A stretch of DNA of 64,000 nucleotides from an uncultured Pelagibacteraceae bacterium (GCA_902514665.1 CABXRS010000001.1:1-64000), one strand, 5' to 3'; numbered from the stretch's first letter, positions 20,298 through 32,070 are shown. Program-made: numbers and translations. The notes: generated by a model from the letters alone, not told the origin.

Positions 20298-21227
20298 TTA
20301 GAGCCTTGCTCCAATTTGTTGGATTATTTTTGATGACATTTCTGTTCCTTTCTCAAGACATTCTTTTGTAGATAATTTATTTATGTACCCATGCAAAAAT
20401 CCAGCAGCAAAGAGATCGCCAGCACCTGTAAGGTCTACAATTTTTAAATTTTTATGAACATTACTTTCAATAACTTCATCTCCATTAATTGCTATCGCTC
20501 CTTTTTCACCTCTAGTTACAACCACTAATTTATTAAGTTGTTTTGAAAAGTTTATGACTTCTTCAAAATTTTTAGCTTCAATTAATGAATTCATCTCTTG
20601 CTCGTTTGCAAAAGTTATATCAAGTTTGTTTTTAACTAAGTTTAAAAAATGAGGCTTGTGTCTATCCACACAAAACAGATCAGAGAGAGACATAGCAACC
20701 TTTTTTGCACTGCTCATTGCTTTATCAAAGGCTTTCTTAGGTTCTCCTTCATCCCATAAGTACCCTTCCAAAAATATTATTTCACTATTTTTCACTACAT
20801 CAGAATTAACATCTTTTTCATTAATTTTTCCTGCTGTTCCTAAAAAAGTACACATTGTTCTCTCTGAATCTGGTGTTATTAAAATCAAACATGTTCCAGT
20901 TGGCAATACCTCTTTCTTTTTTGAATAAAAGTATTCTACATTTTCTTTTTTAAGTCCATCCTCATAGTGGCTTCCAAATCCGTCATCTGAAATTTTTCCT
21001 ATGAAACCAACTTTATTTCCAAGTTGAGATATGCCCACTATTGAGTTTGCAACAGATCCTCCTGAAATAGTTTTTTCAATTTTAAGATTTCTTAATAAAT
21101 TTTGAAATTCATTCTCATTGAAAAATAATTTCATTGTGCTCTTTGTGAGATTATTTTGCTGAATAAATTTGTCATCTACTTTACAAATGACATCCACTAT
21201 TGCATTTCCTATTCCTAAAATTTTCAT
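20298..21227 (-). CDS. PfkB family kinase, probable adenosine kinase
   Basis: GIGNAIVDVI, GGSVANSIVGIS, DLTGAGDLFAAGFLHG. Confidence 0.9.
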   Translation of the reverse strand: MKILGIGNAIVDVICKVDDKFIQQNNLTKSTMKLFFNENEFQNLLRNLKIEKTISGGSVANSIVGISQLGNKVGFIGKISDDGFGSHYEDGLKKENVEYFYSKKKEVLPTGTCLILITPDSERTMCTFLGTAGKINEKDVNSDVVKNSEIIFLEGYLWDEGEPKKAFDKAMSSAKKVAMSLSDLFCVDRHKPHFLNLVKNKLDITFANEQEMNSLIEAKNFEEVINFSKQLNKLVVVTRGEKGAIAINGDEVIESNVHKNLKIVDLTGAGDLFAAGFLHGYINKLSTKECLEKGTEMSSKIIQQIGARL

Positions 21228-21228
21228 G

Positions 21229-21882
21229 TTAAGCCTTTTTGGTAATAACAGGTTTTTTTCTATTTGGGTAGCAAGTACTACATATTTTGCAGCTTAAACC
21301 ATAGCAATTTCTTGCTTTACAATATTCTCTACCATAAAAAATTATTTGTAAATGAAGTTTAGACCAGTTTTTTTTAGGAAATATTCTTTTTAAATCCTTT
21401 TCAGTTTGAATTACATTTTTGCCATTCGTTAAACCCCATCTTTGAGCGAGTCTATGAATATGTGTATCAACAGCAAAAGCTGGATATCCAAACCCCTGAG
21501 ACATCACTACGCTAGCAGTTTTATGTCCTACACCAGGCAATTTTTCAAGTTCTTCAAAAGTTTTGGGTACCTTACCTTTATGTTTTTCTAATACTTGTTT
21601 TGACATTAAGTAAATACTTTTGGCTTTAACTCTAAAAATTCCAATTTTTTTAATTAATTTTTCAATTTTTTTTCTTCCTAATTTTACAAAGTGTTCTGGC
21701 TTGTAATATTTTGGATATATATCTTTTGTTACATTGTTAACATTTACATCTGTGCATTGTGCAGAAAGTAGAACTGAAATCAATAATGTAAAGGTATTTT
21801 TACTTTTTAAAGGAACAGGAGCTTTAGGATAAATTTTATTTAGAGATTTAATAATGATTTTTGATTTTTGTTTTTCATTCAT
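21229..21882 (-). CDS. nth: Endonuclease III
   Basis: LLSAQCTDVNVN, LPGVGHKTASVV, VDTHIHRLAQRWGL, 4-Cys cluster. Confidence 0.96.
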   Translation of the reverse strand: MNEKQKSKIIIKSLNKIYPKAPVPLKSKNTFTLLISVLLSAQCTDVNVNNVTKDIYPKYYKPEHFVKLGRKKIEKLIKKIGIFRVKAKSIYLMSKQVLEKHKGKVPKTFEELEKLPGVGHKTASVVMSQGFGYPAFAVDTHIHRLAQRWGLTNGKNVIQTEKDLKRIFPKKNWSKLHLQIIFYGREYCKARNCYGLSCKICSTCYPNRKKPVITKKA

Positions 21883-22658
21883 TATGAAAAATCAAGCAAA
21901 TCTCTCATAGAATACAACCCCGGTCTTTTTTTCATTAACCATTTAGAAGCAACCAAAGCTCCATCAGAATAAAGTGCTCTATCGAAAGCCTCATGGTTTA
22001 ACGTAATTTTTTCTTTTCCATTTGAGAATTTTACCTCGTGTTCTCCTATAATTTCGCCTTTTCTAATTGAGTTAAAATTAATTTTTTTTCCATAAGGAAA
22101 AAATTTTTTATTCAAGAATTTTTTACCAATTAAATTATATAAATTTTTATTTTTTCCATCTGCAATTCCTTTACCAAGCATTAATGCAGTACCAGATGGA
22201 TAGTCTTTTTTATACTTGTGATGTACTTCAAATATTTTACTCAAGTATTCATCATTCAATGATTTTGAGGCAATCTCAGTTAAATACATTAATAAATTTA
22301 CACCTAAGCTCATGTTTCCAGCTTTTAAAATAGGTATCTTTTTTGAATATTTTTTAATTTGGTTTTCTTGGTTCCTAGTAAAACCTGTAGTGCCAATTAC
22401 TACCTTTTTTCTTAGTTTTGAAGCTATTTTGAGTATTTCGAGCGTACAATTTGGAACTGTGAAATCAATAATTATATCAGTTTTTTTAAATGCTTTATCA
22501 GAATTTAACTCAGGTTTAACTCCATTAAACTTTTTATTTATTAATCTATTTTCTGTAAGTGTAACTAGTTTAAAGTTTTTACTTTTCTTTGAAGACTTAA
22601 TTAATTGTTGGCCCATCCTGCCCATGCAACCAGAAATAGCTAAGTTAATTTTTTTCAT
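21882..22658 (-). CDS. dapB: 4-hydroxy-tetrahydrodipicolinate reductase
   Basis: ISGCMGRMGQQLI, EVHHKYKKDYPSGTAL. Confidence 0.95.
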   Translation of the reverse strand: MKKINLAISGCMGRMGQQLIKSSKKSKNFKLVTLTENRLINKKFNGVKPELNSDKAFKKTDIIIDFTVPNCTLEILKIASKLRKKVVIGTTGFTRNQENQIKKYSKKIPILKAGNMSLGVNLLMYLTEIASKSLNDEYLSKIFEVHHKYKKDYPSGTALMLGKGIADGKNKNLYNLIGKKFLNKKFFPYGKKINFNSIRKGEIIGEHEVKFSNGKEKITLNHEAFDRALYSDGALVASKWLMKKRPGLYSMRDLLDFS

Positions 22659-22694
22659 TATTAAAATACTAACTCTTTTTATTTAATTAGTCTT

Positions 22695-23822
22695 TTAATT
22701 TTTCCAGAAATCTTTAGCTTTTTGAAAGAATTTTTTAATACTTGGATTTGATTTTTCGTTTTCAATATCTCTGAATTGTTCTAATAATTCCTTTTGTTTT
22801 TTGTTTAAATAAACAGGCACTTCTGTTTTAACCTGAACATATAAATCTCCGTAGTCACCTCTTCTCATAAATGGCATACCTTTACCCTTTAATCTAAATT
22901 GTTTACCATTTTGAGTCCCATCTGGTATTTTTATTTTTGCTTTACCACCATCAATAGTTGGGATTTCAATTGTTGTCCCAAGTGCGGCATCTGCAAGAGA
23001 TATTGGAAATTCAAAGAATAAATTTTCATCCGATCTTTTAAATAAATTATGTGAATTAACATTAACAAATAAATACAAATCACCAGTTGATCCTCCTCTG
23101 CTTCCAGCCTCTCCTTTTCCTGCCAATCTGATTCTTGTACCATCATCAACTCCTCTTGGAATGGTTACAGCTATTTTTTTTGAAGCTTGTGTTTTTCCTT
23201 GACCATTGCAGTCACTACAAGGATTTGTAATTTCTTCTCCATTACCGTTACATTGAGGACAGGTTTGTTGAACAGTAAAAAAACCTTGATTAGATCTTAT
23301 CCTTCCATTACCTCCACAATATGAACATGTATCGGGTGAAGAGCCTGGTCTTGAACCATTTCCTTTGCAAGTTCCACATTTCTCAGTTGTTGAAAATTTT
23401 ATATCTTGTTTCTTGCCATGATAGGCTTCTTCAAGAGAGATAGACAGATCATATCGTAGATCTGATCCTCTATTATTAGTTCTTCTATTTCTAGATCTAC
23501 TACTACCACCAAAATCTCCAAAGAAGTCCTCGAAAATATCTGAAAAATCTGCACCACTAAATCCCCCAAAGCCACCACCAGGTCTTCCGCCTCCATTTTC
23601 AAAAGCAGCATGACCAAAGTTATCATAGTTCTGTTTTTTTTCTTTATCAGAGAGAATTCCGTATGCTTCACTAGCTTCTTTAAATTTCTCTTCAGCTTTA
23701 GTGTCACCAGGATTTTTATCGGGGTGATATTTGACTGCTAATTTTCTGTAGGCTGATTTTAAGTCTTCGGGACTTGCGTTTTTACCAACGCCTAGGACAT
23801 CATAATAGTCTCTTTTAGCCAT
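22695..23822 (-). CDS. dnaJ: Chaperone DnaJ
   Basis: J domain YHPDKNPGD, four CxxCxGxG zinc repeats. Confidence 0.98.
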   Translation of the reverse strand: MAKRDYYDVLGVGKNASPEDLKSAYRKLAVKYHPDKNPGDTKAEEKFKEASEAYGILSDKEKKQNYDNFGHAAFENGGGRPGGGFGGFSGADFSDIFEDFFGDFGGSSRSRNRRTNNRGSDLRYDLSISLEEAYHGKKQDIKFSTTEKCGTCKGNGSRPGSSPDTCSYCGGNGRIRSNQGFFTVQQTCPQCNGNGEEITNPCSDCNGQGKTQASKKIAVTIPRGVDDGTRIRLAGKGEAGSRGGSTGDLYLFVNVNSHNLFKRSDENLFFEFPISLADAALGTTIEIPTIDGGKAKIKIPDGTQNGKQFRLKGKGMPFMRRGDYGDLYVQVKTEVPVYLNKKQKELLEQFRDIENEKSNPSIKKFFQKAKDFWKN

Positions 23823-23851
23823 TTAATTACCCCAGACTTTTAAATGTCAGT

Positions 23852-25777
23852 TTATGCGCTTTTTTCTTTGTTCTCGTCTTTTACTTCTTCAAAATCAGCA
23901 TCAACAACATTTTCGTCTTTTTTACCTGCATCATCTCCACCATCATCTTTTTCAGACTCTGGTTTTGCGCTTTGTTGTGATTTATAGATTGCTTCTCCAA
24001 GTTTCATAGAAGCTTGAACTAAAGCTTCAGTTTTTTTCTTGATATCCTCGATATCTTCACCTTTTAATGCCTCTTTTACAGCAGATGATGCATTTTCAAT
24101 TGTTTTCTTTTCTGCGTCAGAGATTTTTGTTCCATGCTCTTTTAAATTCTTTTCAGTAGAGTGAATTAAAGTGTCTGCTTGGTTTCTTATATCAACTGAC
24201 TCTCTTTTTTTCTTATCAGCATCTTTGTTAGCCTCAGCATCTTTAACCATTTTTTCAATTTCTTCATCACTTAGCCCACCTGAAGCTTGAATTTGAATTT
24301 TTTGCTCTTTACCAGTTCCTTTATCTTTTGCAGATACATTTACAATACCATTTGCATCAATATCAAAAGTTACTTCAATTTGAGGAACTCCTCTTGGAGC
24401 AGGAGCGATACCCACAAGCTCAAAGTTACCTAATGCTTTATTGTCAGTCGCCATCTCTCTTTCGCCCTGTAAAACTCTTATAGATACAGCTGGTTGATTA
24501 TCTTCAGCTGTTGAAAATACTTGGCTTTTTTTAGTTGGAATTGTTGTATTTTTATCTATTAGTTTTGTAGAAATACCACCAAGTGTTTCAATACCAAGTG
24601 ACAAAGGAGTAACGTCCAATAAAAGTACATCCTTAACATCACCTTGGAGTACACCAGCCTGAATTGCTGCACCCATAGCCACTACTTCATCTGGATTAAC
24701 ACTTTTATTTGGATCTTTACCAAAAAAGTTTTTAACTTCTTCTAGAACTTTAGGCATTCTAGTCATACCACCAACCATTACAACTTCATCAATTTCACTA
24801 GCATTAATCCCAGCGTCTTTCAAAGCAGTTTTGCATGGTGGAATTGTTTTAGCAATTAAGTCTTCTACTAGGGCTTCGAGTTTAGCTCTAGTCATTTTTA
24901 AATTAATATGTTTGGGACCTGTTTTATCAGCAGTAATGAATGGTAAATTAATATCTGTTTGCTCTGCAGATGATAATTCTATTTTTGCTTTTTCAGCAGC
25001 TTCCTTCAGTCTTTGTAAAGCAAGTTTATCAGATTTAAGATCAATACCGTTATCTTTTTTAAATTCTGAAACTAAATAGTCAACAACTGCATTATCAAAA
25101 TCCTCACCACCTAAAAATGTATCACCATTAGTAGATTTTACTTCGAATACACCATCACCTAACTCTAAGATTGAAACATCAAATGTTCCACCACCTAAAT
25201 CATAAACAGCAATTTTTTTATTTTGCTTTTTATCTAAACCATATGCAAGTGATGCAGCTGTTGGTTCATTTATAATTCTTAAAACTTCTAATCCAGCAAT
25301 TTTTCCTGCATCTTTAGTCGCTTGTCTTTGCGCATCATTAAAATATGCTGGCACAGTAATTACCGCTTTAGTTACAGCTTGACCTAAGTACTTTTCAGCA
25401 GTTTCTTTCATTTTTTGTAAAATAAAAGCAGATATTTGAGATGGAGAATATTTTTCTCCTTTCGCCTCAATCCAAGCATCACCTTTTTCAGAATTTACTA
25501 TTTTAAAAGGAGCAGCTTCAACATCTTTTTTTACTGTAGGATCATCAAAGTTTCGACCAATTAATCTTTTGACTGCAAAAATGGTATTTTCAGGATTTGT
25601 CACCGCTTGTCTTTTAGCTGGCTGCCCTATTAATTTTTCACTTTCATCAGTAAAGGCTACAACTGAAGGAGTTGTTCTTGCACCTTCTGCATTTTCTAAT
25701 ACCTTGGCTTGCGTTCCTTCCATTATTGCGACGCATGAGTTTGTTGTACCTAAATCTATTCCAATAATTTTGCTCAT
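23852..25777 (-). CDS. dnaK: Chaperone DnaK
   Basis: [24 protein letters not shown] extension upstream of 25777 not needed. Confidence 0.98.
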   Translation of the reverse strand: MSKIIGIDLGTTNSCVAIMEGTQAKVLENAEGARTTPSVVAFTDESEKLIGQPAKRQAVTNPENTIFAVKRLIGRNFDDPTVKKDVEAAPFKIVNSEKGDAWIEAKGEKYSPSQISAFILQKMKETAEKYLGQAVTKAVITVPAYFNDAQRQATKDAGKIAGLEVLRIINEPTAASLAYGLDKKQNKKIAVYDLGGGTFDVSILELGDGVFEVKSTNGDTFLGGEDFDNAVVDYLVSEFKKDNGIDLKSDKLALQRLKEAAEKAKIELSSAEQTDINLPFITADKTGPKHINLKMTRAKLEALVEDLIAKTIPPCKTALKDAGINASEIDEVVMVGGMTRMPKVLEEVKNFFGKDPNKSVNPDEVVAMGAAIQAGVLQGDVKDVLLLDVTPLSLGIETLGGISTKLIDKNTTIPTKKSQVFSTAEDNQPAVSIRVLQGEREMATDNKALGNFELVGIAPAPRGVPQIEVTFDIDANGIVNVSAKDKGTGKEQKIQIQASGGLSDEEIEKMVKDAEANKDADKKKRESVDIRNQADTLIHSTEKNLKEHGTKISDAEKKTIENASSAVKEALKGEDIEDIKKKTEALVQASMKLGEAIYKSQQSAKPESEKDDGGDDAGKKDENVVDADFEEVKDENKEKSA

Positions 25778-25837
25778 AATTTTATATCCTGACAATCATA
25801 TAAGGTTTAAATTCTGATCTACAAGTTGATCTAAGAA

Positions 25838-26476
25838 TTATTTATCACCTTTATTTTCTTTGTTTTCCACAGTTTTTTCATCTTTTTTAGAAGTTTTCTT
25901 AGATACACCTACCAAAGAAGGCCTAAGCAGCCGATCTTTGATGGTAAATCCTTTTTGAATTTCTTGAATAATTGTTCCTGTTTCTTTTGTATCATCCTCT
26001 ATTTCCATCATAGCTTGATGAAAGTTAGGATCTAACTTTTTATTTAAACTTTCTATTGGTTTAATATTATTTTTTTCAAAAATTGAAATTGTATCCTTTT
26101 GAATAATATTTAAATGCTCCAAAGATTTTTTAAGAGCTTCTGTTCCTTTTAATTTATCATCAGTTTCCAAAATTTGTTTTGATCTTTCCAAGTTATCAAT
26201 TAAATTTAATGCTTCTTTAGCAAAACTATACCCTCCATATTCAAATGCTTCCTCTTTTTCCTTTTCAAATCTTCTTCTTTGATTTTCCATCTCAGCAAAA
26301 GCTCTTACTACTTTATCCTCAAGTTCAGCAATTTTTTCCTCTGGAGTAGTCTCTTCAACTTCTTGATTTGCATTTTTATTAATCTCATTGTTTAAATTTT
26401 CCTCAGGCTCAACCGTTTTTTTTTCTGGCTCCTGATAATCATTAGTAGTCGTATTTTGGTTTTCTTCTTTTTCCAT
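25838..26476 (-). CDS. grpE: Nucleotide exchange factor GrpE
   Basis: AEMENQRRRFEKEKEEA, MMEIEDDTKETGTIIQEIQKGFTIKDRLLRPSLVGVSK. Confidence 0.95.
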   Translation of the reverse strand: MEKEENQNTTTNDYQEPEKKTVEPEENLNNEINKNANQEVEETTPEEKIAELEDKVVRAFAEMENQRRRFEKEKEEAFEYGGYSFAKEALNLIDNLERSKQILETDDKLKGTEALKKSLEHLNIIQKDTISIFEKNNIKPIESLNKKLDPNFHQAMMEIEDDTKETGTIIQEIQKGFTIKDRLLRPSLVGVSKKTSKKDEKTVENKENKGDK

Positions 26477-26512
26477 TAAGTCATATATGGTAAGGATTTT
26501 GATTATTTCTAG

Positions 26513-27115
26513 ATGCTAAAACAAAAAATATATAAGTTACTCATTGGAACAAACAATAAAGGCAAACTGCGAGAAATTAAGAGTTTATTGCCAAAAAACA
26601 TCAAAATTCTCTCTACATCAGAATTTAATCTTAAAAGTCCGGTAGAAAATGGAAAATCATTCAAAGAAAACTCTATAATTAAGTCCAAATATTTTTCAAA
26701 AAAAACAGGCCTTTTATGTTTAGCTGATGACTCTGGTTTAGAAATAGACCTTTTGGATAAAAAACCTGGCATTTATTCTGCAAGATGGGGTGGGAATCAT
26801 GGAGACTTCAATAAGGCTATTAAAAGAGTTTATAGAGAGTTAAATAATAAAAATAAAAATTGGAAACATAAAAAAATTAAAGCAAGGTTTGTATGTGCCT
26901 TATCTATTTCATACTTTGATAAAAAAATTGCCTGTGTTCAAAGTAAAATTGATGGTTATATTTCTAATGAACCTAGAGGAAAAAATGGATTCGGATATGA
27001 TCCTATTTTTATTCCTAGAGGCAAAAAAAAAACATTTGGAGAGATAAAACCTGCTAGAAAATATAAAATAGACCACAGGTATTTTGCATTTAAAAAACTC
27101 AGAAAATTTTTATAA
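26513..27115 (+). CDS. rdgB: XTP/dITP diphosphatase (RdgB/HAM1)
   Basis: IGTNNKGKLREI, ADDSGLEID, GFGYDPIF. Confidence 0.95.
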   Translation: MLKQKIYKLLIGTNNKGKLREIKSLLPKNIKILSTSEFNLKSPVENGKSFKENSIIKSKYFSKKTGLLCLADDSGLEIDLLDKKPGIYSARWGGNHGDFNKAIKRVYRELNNKNKNWKHKKIKARFVCALSISYFDKKIACVQSKIDGYISNEPRGKNGFGYDPIFIPRGKKKTFGEIKPARKYKIDHRYFAFKKLRKFL

Positions 27116-28253
27116 GTTCTTTGTTCTCAATTTTATAAAAGTTTAATCGATGATTAATTTTATTATTTTTAACATCAAATATACCTATTTTCCCTTTAAA
27201 TGAATTTTGTTTTTTAAATAATTTATTTAAATTAGAAAGATCAGACCCTAATGACAGATAGTAAACTAAACCCAACAAATCATAACTTAATAGTGATAAA
27301 TGTGAAGGGTCTTCGTTAAAGGCATTAAAATATTTAATTTTATAATTATCAAAATTTTCTTTATTAATGGAGGGATAATATATTGGTTGGATATCTGTTT
27401 CATTCAATAAACTTTCATCAAACCATTGATTAAGGGTTATAAAATATTTATTTTTAGGTTTTACATCAGTATACAATAGTGATGTAGTTACACTTTTCAG
27501 ACTTTCATCAAAATCAGCAATTACAACTGCATCAAAGTTTAAATTTCCTATGGTATATCTTTTTTCTAATCTTTTTATTTTCTTCTCCTTGTTAGTTTCA
27601 TTTGAATTTTTAATCCTTCTAATCTCATCTTCTAAATTTTGTTTTCTTATTTTATATTTCGTAATCTCTTCAATTTGCTTTGTGAGTTTAGTTGGTTCAG
27701 TATTATAGTCATATTCTTTAAAAGGTTTTATTTTTGACTCTTCCATGCCTTTTTTAATTTCAAATTCGTACTCTTGAATTGGTGTTAAGAAAATAGTTTT
27801 TTCAATTTTGTTTTTATCTAAAAATTTTTTTATTGTGTTGAATTGTGAAGTAGAATTTATCCCTGCCGAAATAACATTTTTTGGAAGATCTAAGTTTTTG
27901 TTTGTTAAGGATAAAAAGGTTAAATCTTTCATTTCATCTAGATAGGCTAAACTTTCATGGAAGACTGGACCTATAATTACCTTTACACCCATTTCTTTTA
28001 ACTCAAAGGCTGATTTAAGAGCTTGATTAGGTCTTGAGGCTGTATCTTTAGGGTAAATTTCAATTGAGTTACTATCAATATCTTTTACCGCTAAGCTAAC
28101 AGCTTTTATAATTGATTGACCAATTTCTTTATTTGAACCAGTCATAGGTATCAACAAACCAATTTTTATTTTTTCTTTAGCATTTACTGTTTGAAAAAAT
28201 AATAAAAATATCCCACATTTTAAAAGAAAAAGAATTTTAATTAATTTAATCAT
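27099..28253 (-). CDS. Periplasmic binding-fold protein, LpoA/LppC-type penicillin-binding protein activator
   Basis: Signal peptide, KIGLLIPMTGSNKEIGQSI; divergent from rsmI as in many proteobacteria. Confidence 0.78.
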   Translation of the reverse strand: MIKLIKILFLLKCGIFLLFFQTVNAKEKIKIGLLIPMTGSNKEIGQSIIKAVSLAVKDIDSNSIEIYPKDTASRPNQALKSAFELKEMGVKVIIGPVFHESLAYLDEMKDLTFLSLTNKNLDLPKNVISAGINSTSQFNTIKKFLDKNKIEKTIFLTPIQEYEFEIKKGMEESKIKPFKEYDYNTEPTKLTKQIEEITKYKIRKQNLEDEIRRIKNSNETNKEKKIKRLEKRYTIGNLNFDAVVIADFDESLKSVTTSLLYTDVKPKNKYFITLNQWFDESLLNETDIQPIYYPSINKENFDNYKIKYFNAFNEDPSHLSLLSYDLLGLVYYLSLGSDLSNLNKLFKKQNSFKGKIGIFDVKNNKINHRLNFYKIENKELIKIF

Positions 28254-28287
28254 TTTGATGCTAATATTATATTTTTTAAGCTAAATT

Positions 28288-29151
28288 ATGATCATTAAAC
28301 CACAATCTAAAATAAAAGGTAATGAAAATGGTCTTTATATAGTATCAACACCAATAGGTAATTTAAAAGATATTACTTTAAGAGCAGTAGAAATATTGAA
28401 AAATTCTGATTTTATCTTGTGTGAAGACACTCGCATTTCAAAAAAATTGTTAAGTAAATATGAAATTAAATCAAAATTGATTTCAAATCATAAATTTAAT
28501 GAAAAAAAAAATATTTTTAAAATAATTGAATATTTAAAATCTGGAAAAGTTATATCTCTAATTTCTGATGCTGGGACTCCTGCTATCTCTGACCCCGGCT
28601 CAGTTTTAATAAATGAGTGTGTTAAAAATAATATTAATATTGTACCAATACCTGGTCCATCAGCAGTCGCAGCTGCTATATCTATTAGTGGTTTTTCTGA
28701 TCAATTTTATTTTTACGGTTTTTTACCAGATAAAAAACAGAAAATAATAAATGAATTAAAAAAATTGTCAGAGTTTACTTCAACTATAGTTTTTTTTGTA
28801 TCTCCCAAAAAAATAAATAAAATTATACCCGAAATTAAAAAATACTTTAGTGAAAGAAAAGTTCTAATTTGTAGAGAAATAACTAAGATATACGAAGAGT
28901 TTTTAAGAATGAATGTAGATCAATTGAAAAAATTTCAGAAAGAGCCGAGAGGTGAAATAACAGTTGTAATTTCAGAAAAAAAAATTGAAGAAAAAAATTC
29001 AAAAAATTTGAGTGAATCTGATATTATTAAAATTAATAAAATGATTAATAAACTTACAACTAAAGAAATTACGGACATAATTTGTCAAAATAGTAAGGTG
29101 CCAAAAAAACAAGTATATAATTATTGTTTAAAGGTCAAAAATGAAAATTAA
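28288..29151 (+). CDS. rsmI: 16S rRNA (cytidine1402-2'-O)-methyltransferase
   Basis: GLYIVSTPIGNLKDITLRA, ISDAGTPAISDPG, IPGPSAV. Confidence 0.95.
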   Translation: MIIKPQSKIKGNENGLYIVSTPIGNLKDITLRAVEILKNSDFILCEDTRISKKLLSKYEIKSKLISNHKFNEKKNIFKIIEYLKSGKVISLISDAGTPAISDPGSVLINECVKNNINIVPIPGPSAVAAAISISGFSDQFYFYGFLPDKKQKIINELKKLSEFTSTIVFFVSPKKINKIIPEIKKYFSERKVLICREITKIYEEFLRMNVDQLKKFQKEPRGEITVVISEKKIEEKNSKNLSESDIIKINKMINKLTTKEITDIICQNSKVPKKQVYNYCLKVKNEN

Positions 29152-29734
29152 ATTACTAATAATAATTTTTATTGGATATATTTTTTCAGGATGTGTTGGA
29201 GTTGGTTCCAAAGGATTGTTTGGGACAGGTGTTTCTGTTGCATTAGATCCTAGAACATTAGGAACTCAGATAGATGACTCCATCATGCAAAAAAGTTTGA
29301 CAGCTAGAATTATAGCTAAAGATAAAAAGTATTTTTTGTCTGTAAAATCAAAAGTAATTGACGGAAGAATCTTTATAACAGGAAAAGTTGATGGTCCTGA
29401 GGAAAAGCTACAGATCACAAAAATTGCCTGGGAAACAAGAGGCACTAGATCAGTTCGAAATGATTTAAAGGTAAAAGAAGAATTTAATTTTAAACAATCA
29501 GCTAAAGATGTTTTAATTACTTCACAACTTAGAACAGCATTAATAGTAAATAAAAATATTAAGGCTACAAATTATCAAATAGATACATACAAAAAAAAAA
29601 TATATGTTTATGGAATTGCTCAAACATCTGAAGAAAAAGATTTAGTGATTAGTGAGGCTAAAGAAATTCTTGACGTTGAGAATGTAATTGCAAGTATAAT
29701 ACTTGTTGAAGATTTAAGAATTCAAAAAGATTAA
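29141..29734 (+). CDS. BON-domain lipoprotein (YraP/DolP-like)
   Basis: Lipobox IFSGCVGVG; two BON-like repeats. Confidence 0.82.
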   Translation: MKIKLLIIIFIGYIFSGCVGVGSKGLFGTGVSVALDPRTLGTQIDDSIMQKSLTARIIAKDKKYFLSVKSKVIDGRIFITGKVDGPEEKLQITKIAWETRGTRSVRNDLKVKEEFNFKQSAKDVLITSQLRTALIVNKNIKATNYQIDTYKKKIYVYGIAQTSEEKDLVISEAKEILDVENVIASIILVEDLRIQKD

Positions 29735-32020
29735 TTATTTTTTATAATCTATAACCTCAGAAGAGTAAGCTGCTATTGATGCTAAGTTTATTATTTCTGA
29801 GGTTGATGATCTTAAAGGAGCAATCTCAATCGGTAGACCAAGACCTATAAGCAAAGGACCAATCACTTTTGAGTCCCCAATTGTCTTCATTAATTTATAA
29901 GATATCGCTGCACTATGTTGACCAGGCATAATTAATATATTTGCTTTTCCTACAATATTTGCAAAAGGATATAGTTCTTCATACTCTGAATTTAAGGCAA
30001 CATCTGGCTGCATATCTCCATCAAATTCAAAGTCTACTTTTTTATCCTTCAAAATTTCAACTGCATCTCTAATATGTTTTGTTCTACTTGTAAGGGGCTG
30101 ACCGAAGGTAGAATGAGAGACAAATGCAACTTTAGGATTAAAACCAAAAAGTCTTACTACTCTAGCTGTGGATATGGCAATTTCTGCCAGTTGCTCAGAA
30201 GAAGGGTATTCGTGAACGCTGGTATCACCTATAAATATTGTTTTACCTTTATGAACTATCATATTTAAGCCAAACATAATTTCACCTTTTCGAACACTTA
30301 CAACTTGTTTAATTTTTTCTAAAGAAGCTCCAAATCGTCTTGTATTACCTGTGACAGCTCCATCAGCATCCCCACAGGCAACCATGCTTGTAGCCCAAAT
30401 AACCCTATCATTCCTTACTAATCTATCACAATCTCGCTCAAGTAAACCTTGCTCTCTTTGTAATTTTTTAAATAGATGTTGTACGTATCTATTTCTTTTC
30501 TCTTCATCTCTTGAATTAACTATTTCGATGTCAAAGTTATCGCTATACCCAATATTTTTAATTTGTTCCTTAATTTTACTTTCTTTACCGACTAAAATAG
30601 GAATACCTAATTTAGAATTTTTAAATGCAATTGCTGCTTTTAAAGTATTTTCATCCTCTCCATCAGCAAATACAATTTTTTTTTGATTATTTTTTATAAA
30701 TGAGTTTATACCTTGCATTATAGTTACTGTTGGATCTAATCTTTGCTTGAGTTGTTCTTTGTAAATTTCAAAGTCTTCAATATTTTTTCTAGCTACTCCA
30801 CTTTTCATTGCAGCTTTTGCAACAGCAGCTGGAATAACACTTATTAGTCTTGGATCAAATGTAGATGGAATAATATAATCTTTTCCATAATGGGGTCTTT
30901 CACCTCCCATTGCAGCTACCACTTCATCAGGAACATCTTCTCTTGCAAGTTTGGCTATAGCTTGTGATGCAGCAACTTTCATTTCCTCATTAATAGTTTT
31001 GGATCGTACATCTAAAGCCCCTCTAAAAATGTAAGGGAAACCAATTAAATTGTTTACTTGATTAGGATAATCTGATCTACCGGTTGCAATAATTGCATCA
31101 TTTCTTACTTCATTTATTTCTTCTGGTAAAATTTCAGGGTCTGGATTGGCACAAGCAAAAATAATTGGATTTTCTGCCATACTCTTAACCATCTCTTTTT
31201 TAAGAACTCCTTTTGCAGATAATCCCAAAAAGACATCAGCACCTTTCATTGCTTCTTCAAGAGTTCTTAGTTTAGTTTCAACCGCATATTTTGATTTCCA
31301 CTGATCAATACCTTCGGTTCTTCCTTTATAAATTACACCTTTTCTATCTAGCATGATTACATTTTCAGATTGCACTCCATAATTTTTGAATAATTCTGTA
31401 CAAGCTTGGGCTGATGCTCCTGCACCATTAACAACAACTTTAATTTTATTTATTGATTTACCACTTATATCAAGAGCATTTATAAGTGCAGCTGTTGTAA
31501 TTATTGCAGTTCCATGTTGATCATCATGAAAAACTGGAATATCCAAAATTTCTTTTAATTTTTCTTCAATTATAAAACAATCTGGAGCTGCTATATCTTC
31601 TAAATTAATTCCACCAAAACTTGGAGCAAAATTTCTAATTGAGTTAATAATCTCTTTAGAGTCTTTACTGTCTATCTCTAGATCAATCGAATCTATGTCT
31701 GCAAATCTTTTAAATAATACTGCTTTGCCCTCCATCACTGGTTTTGAAGCTAGTGCACCCAGATTTCCCATTCCTAAAATAGCCGAACCATTACTAATAA
31801 CAGCAACTAAATTTCCTTTGCTAGTATAATCATAAGCTGCTTCTGGATTTTCACTGATCTCCTTAACTGGAGCTGCAACACCAGGAGAATATGCAAGAGC
31901 AAGATCTCTTTTGGTTGTCATATTTTTTGAAGAAATAATCTCAATCTTGCCAGGTTTTTTATCTTTATGAAAAGCTAAGGCTTCTTTATCAGTGTAATGA
32001 TCAATCTTTGTTTTTTTCAT
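29735..32020 (-). CDS. maeB: NADP-dependent malic enzyme with phosphotransacetylase-like C-terminal domain
   Basis: TTKRDLALAYSPGVAAPV, HDDQHGTAI, FADGEDENTLKAA. Confidence 0.95.
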   Translation of the reverse strand: MKKTKIDHYTDKEALAFHKDKKPGKIEIISSKNMTTKRDLALAYSPGVAAPVKEISENPEAAYDYTSKGNLVAVISNGSAILGMGNLGALASKPVMEGKAVLFKRFADIDSIDLEIDSKDSKEIINSIRNFAPSFGGINLEDIAAPDCFIIEEKLKEILDIPVFHDDQHGTAIITTAALINALDISGKSINKIKVVVNGAGASAQACTELFKNYGVQSENVIMLDRKGVIYKGRTEGIDQWKSKYAVETKLRTLEEAMKGADVFLGLSAKGVLKKEMVKSMAENPIIFACANPDPEILPEEINEVRNDAIIATGRSDYPNQVNNLIGFPYIFRGALDVRSKTINEEMKVAASQAIAKLAREDVPDEVVAAMGGERPHYGKDYIIPSTFDPRLISVIPAAVAKAAMKSGVARKNIEDFEIYKEQLKQRLDPTVTIMQGINSFIKNNQKKIVFADGEDENTLKAAIAFKNSKLGIPILVGKESKIKEQIKNIGYSDNFDIEIVNSRDEEKRNRYVQHLFKKLQREQGLLERDCDRLVRNDRVIWATSMVACGDADGAVTGNTRRFGASLEKIKQVVSVRKGEIMFGLNMIVHKGKTIFIGDTSVHEYPSSEQLAEIAISTARVVRLFGFNPKVAFVSHSTFGQPLTSRTKHIRDAVEILKDKKVDFEFDGDMQPDVALNSEYEELYPFANIVGKANILIMPGQHSAAISYKLMKTIGDSKVIGPLLIGLGLPIEIAPLRSSTSEIINLASIAAYSSEVIDYKK

Positions 32021-32070
32021 TTATTATAATTATGTGTACAATTAGGGTAAATTTAAGACTAATATGATTT

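Noticed and set aside
22931-23707. Minus-strand ORFs of 72 and 102 aa within dnaJ
   Set aside because: Out-of-frame readings of the intact dnaJ gene; not evidence of a frameshift.
30351-30686. 111-aa plus-strand ORF inside maeB
   Set aside because: Antisense of a well-supported malic enzyme; no motif.
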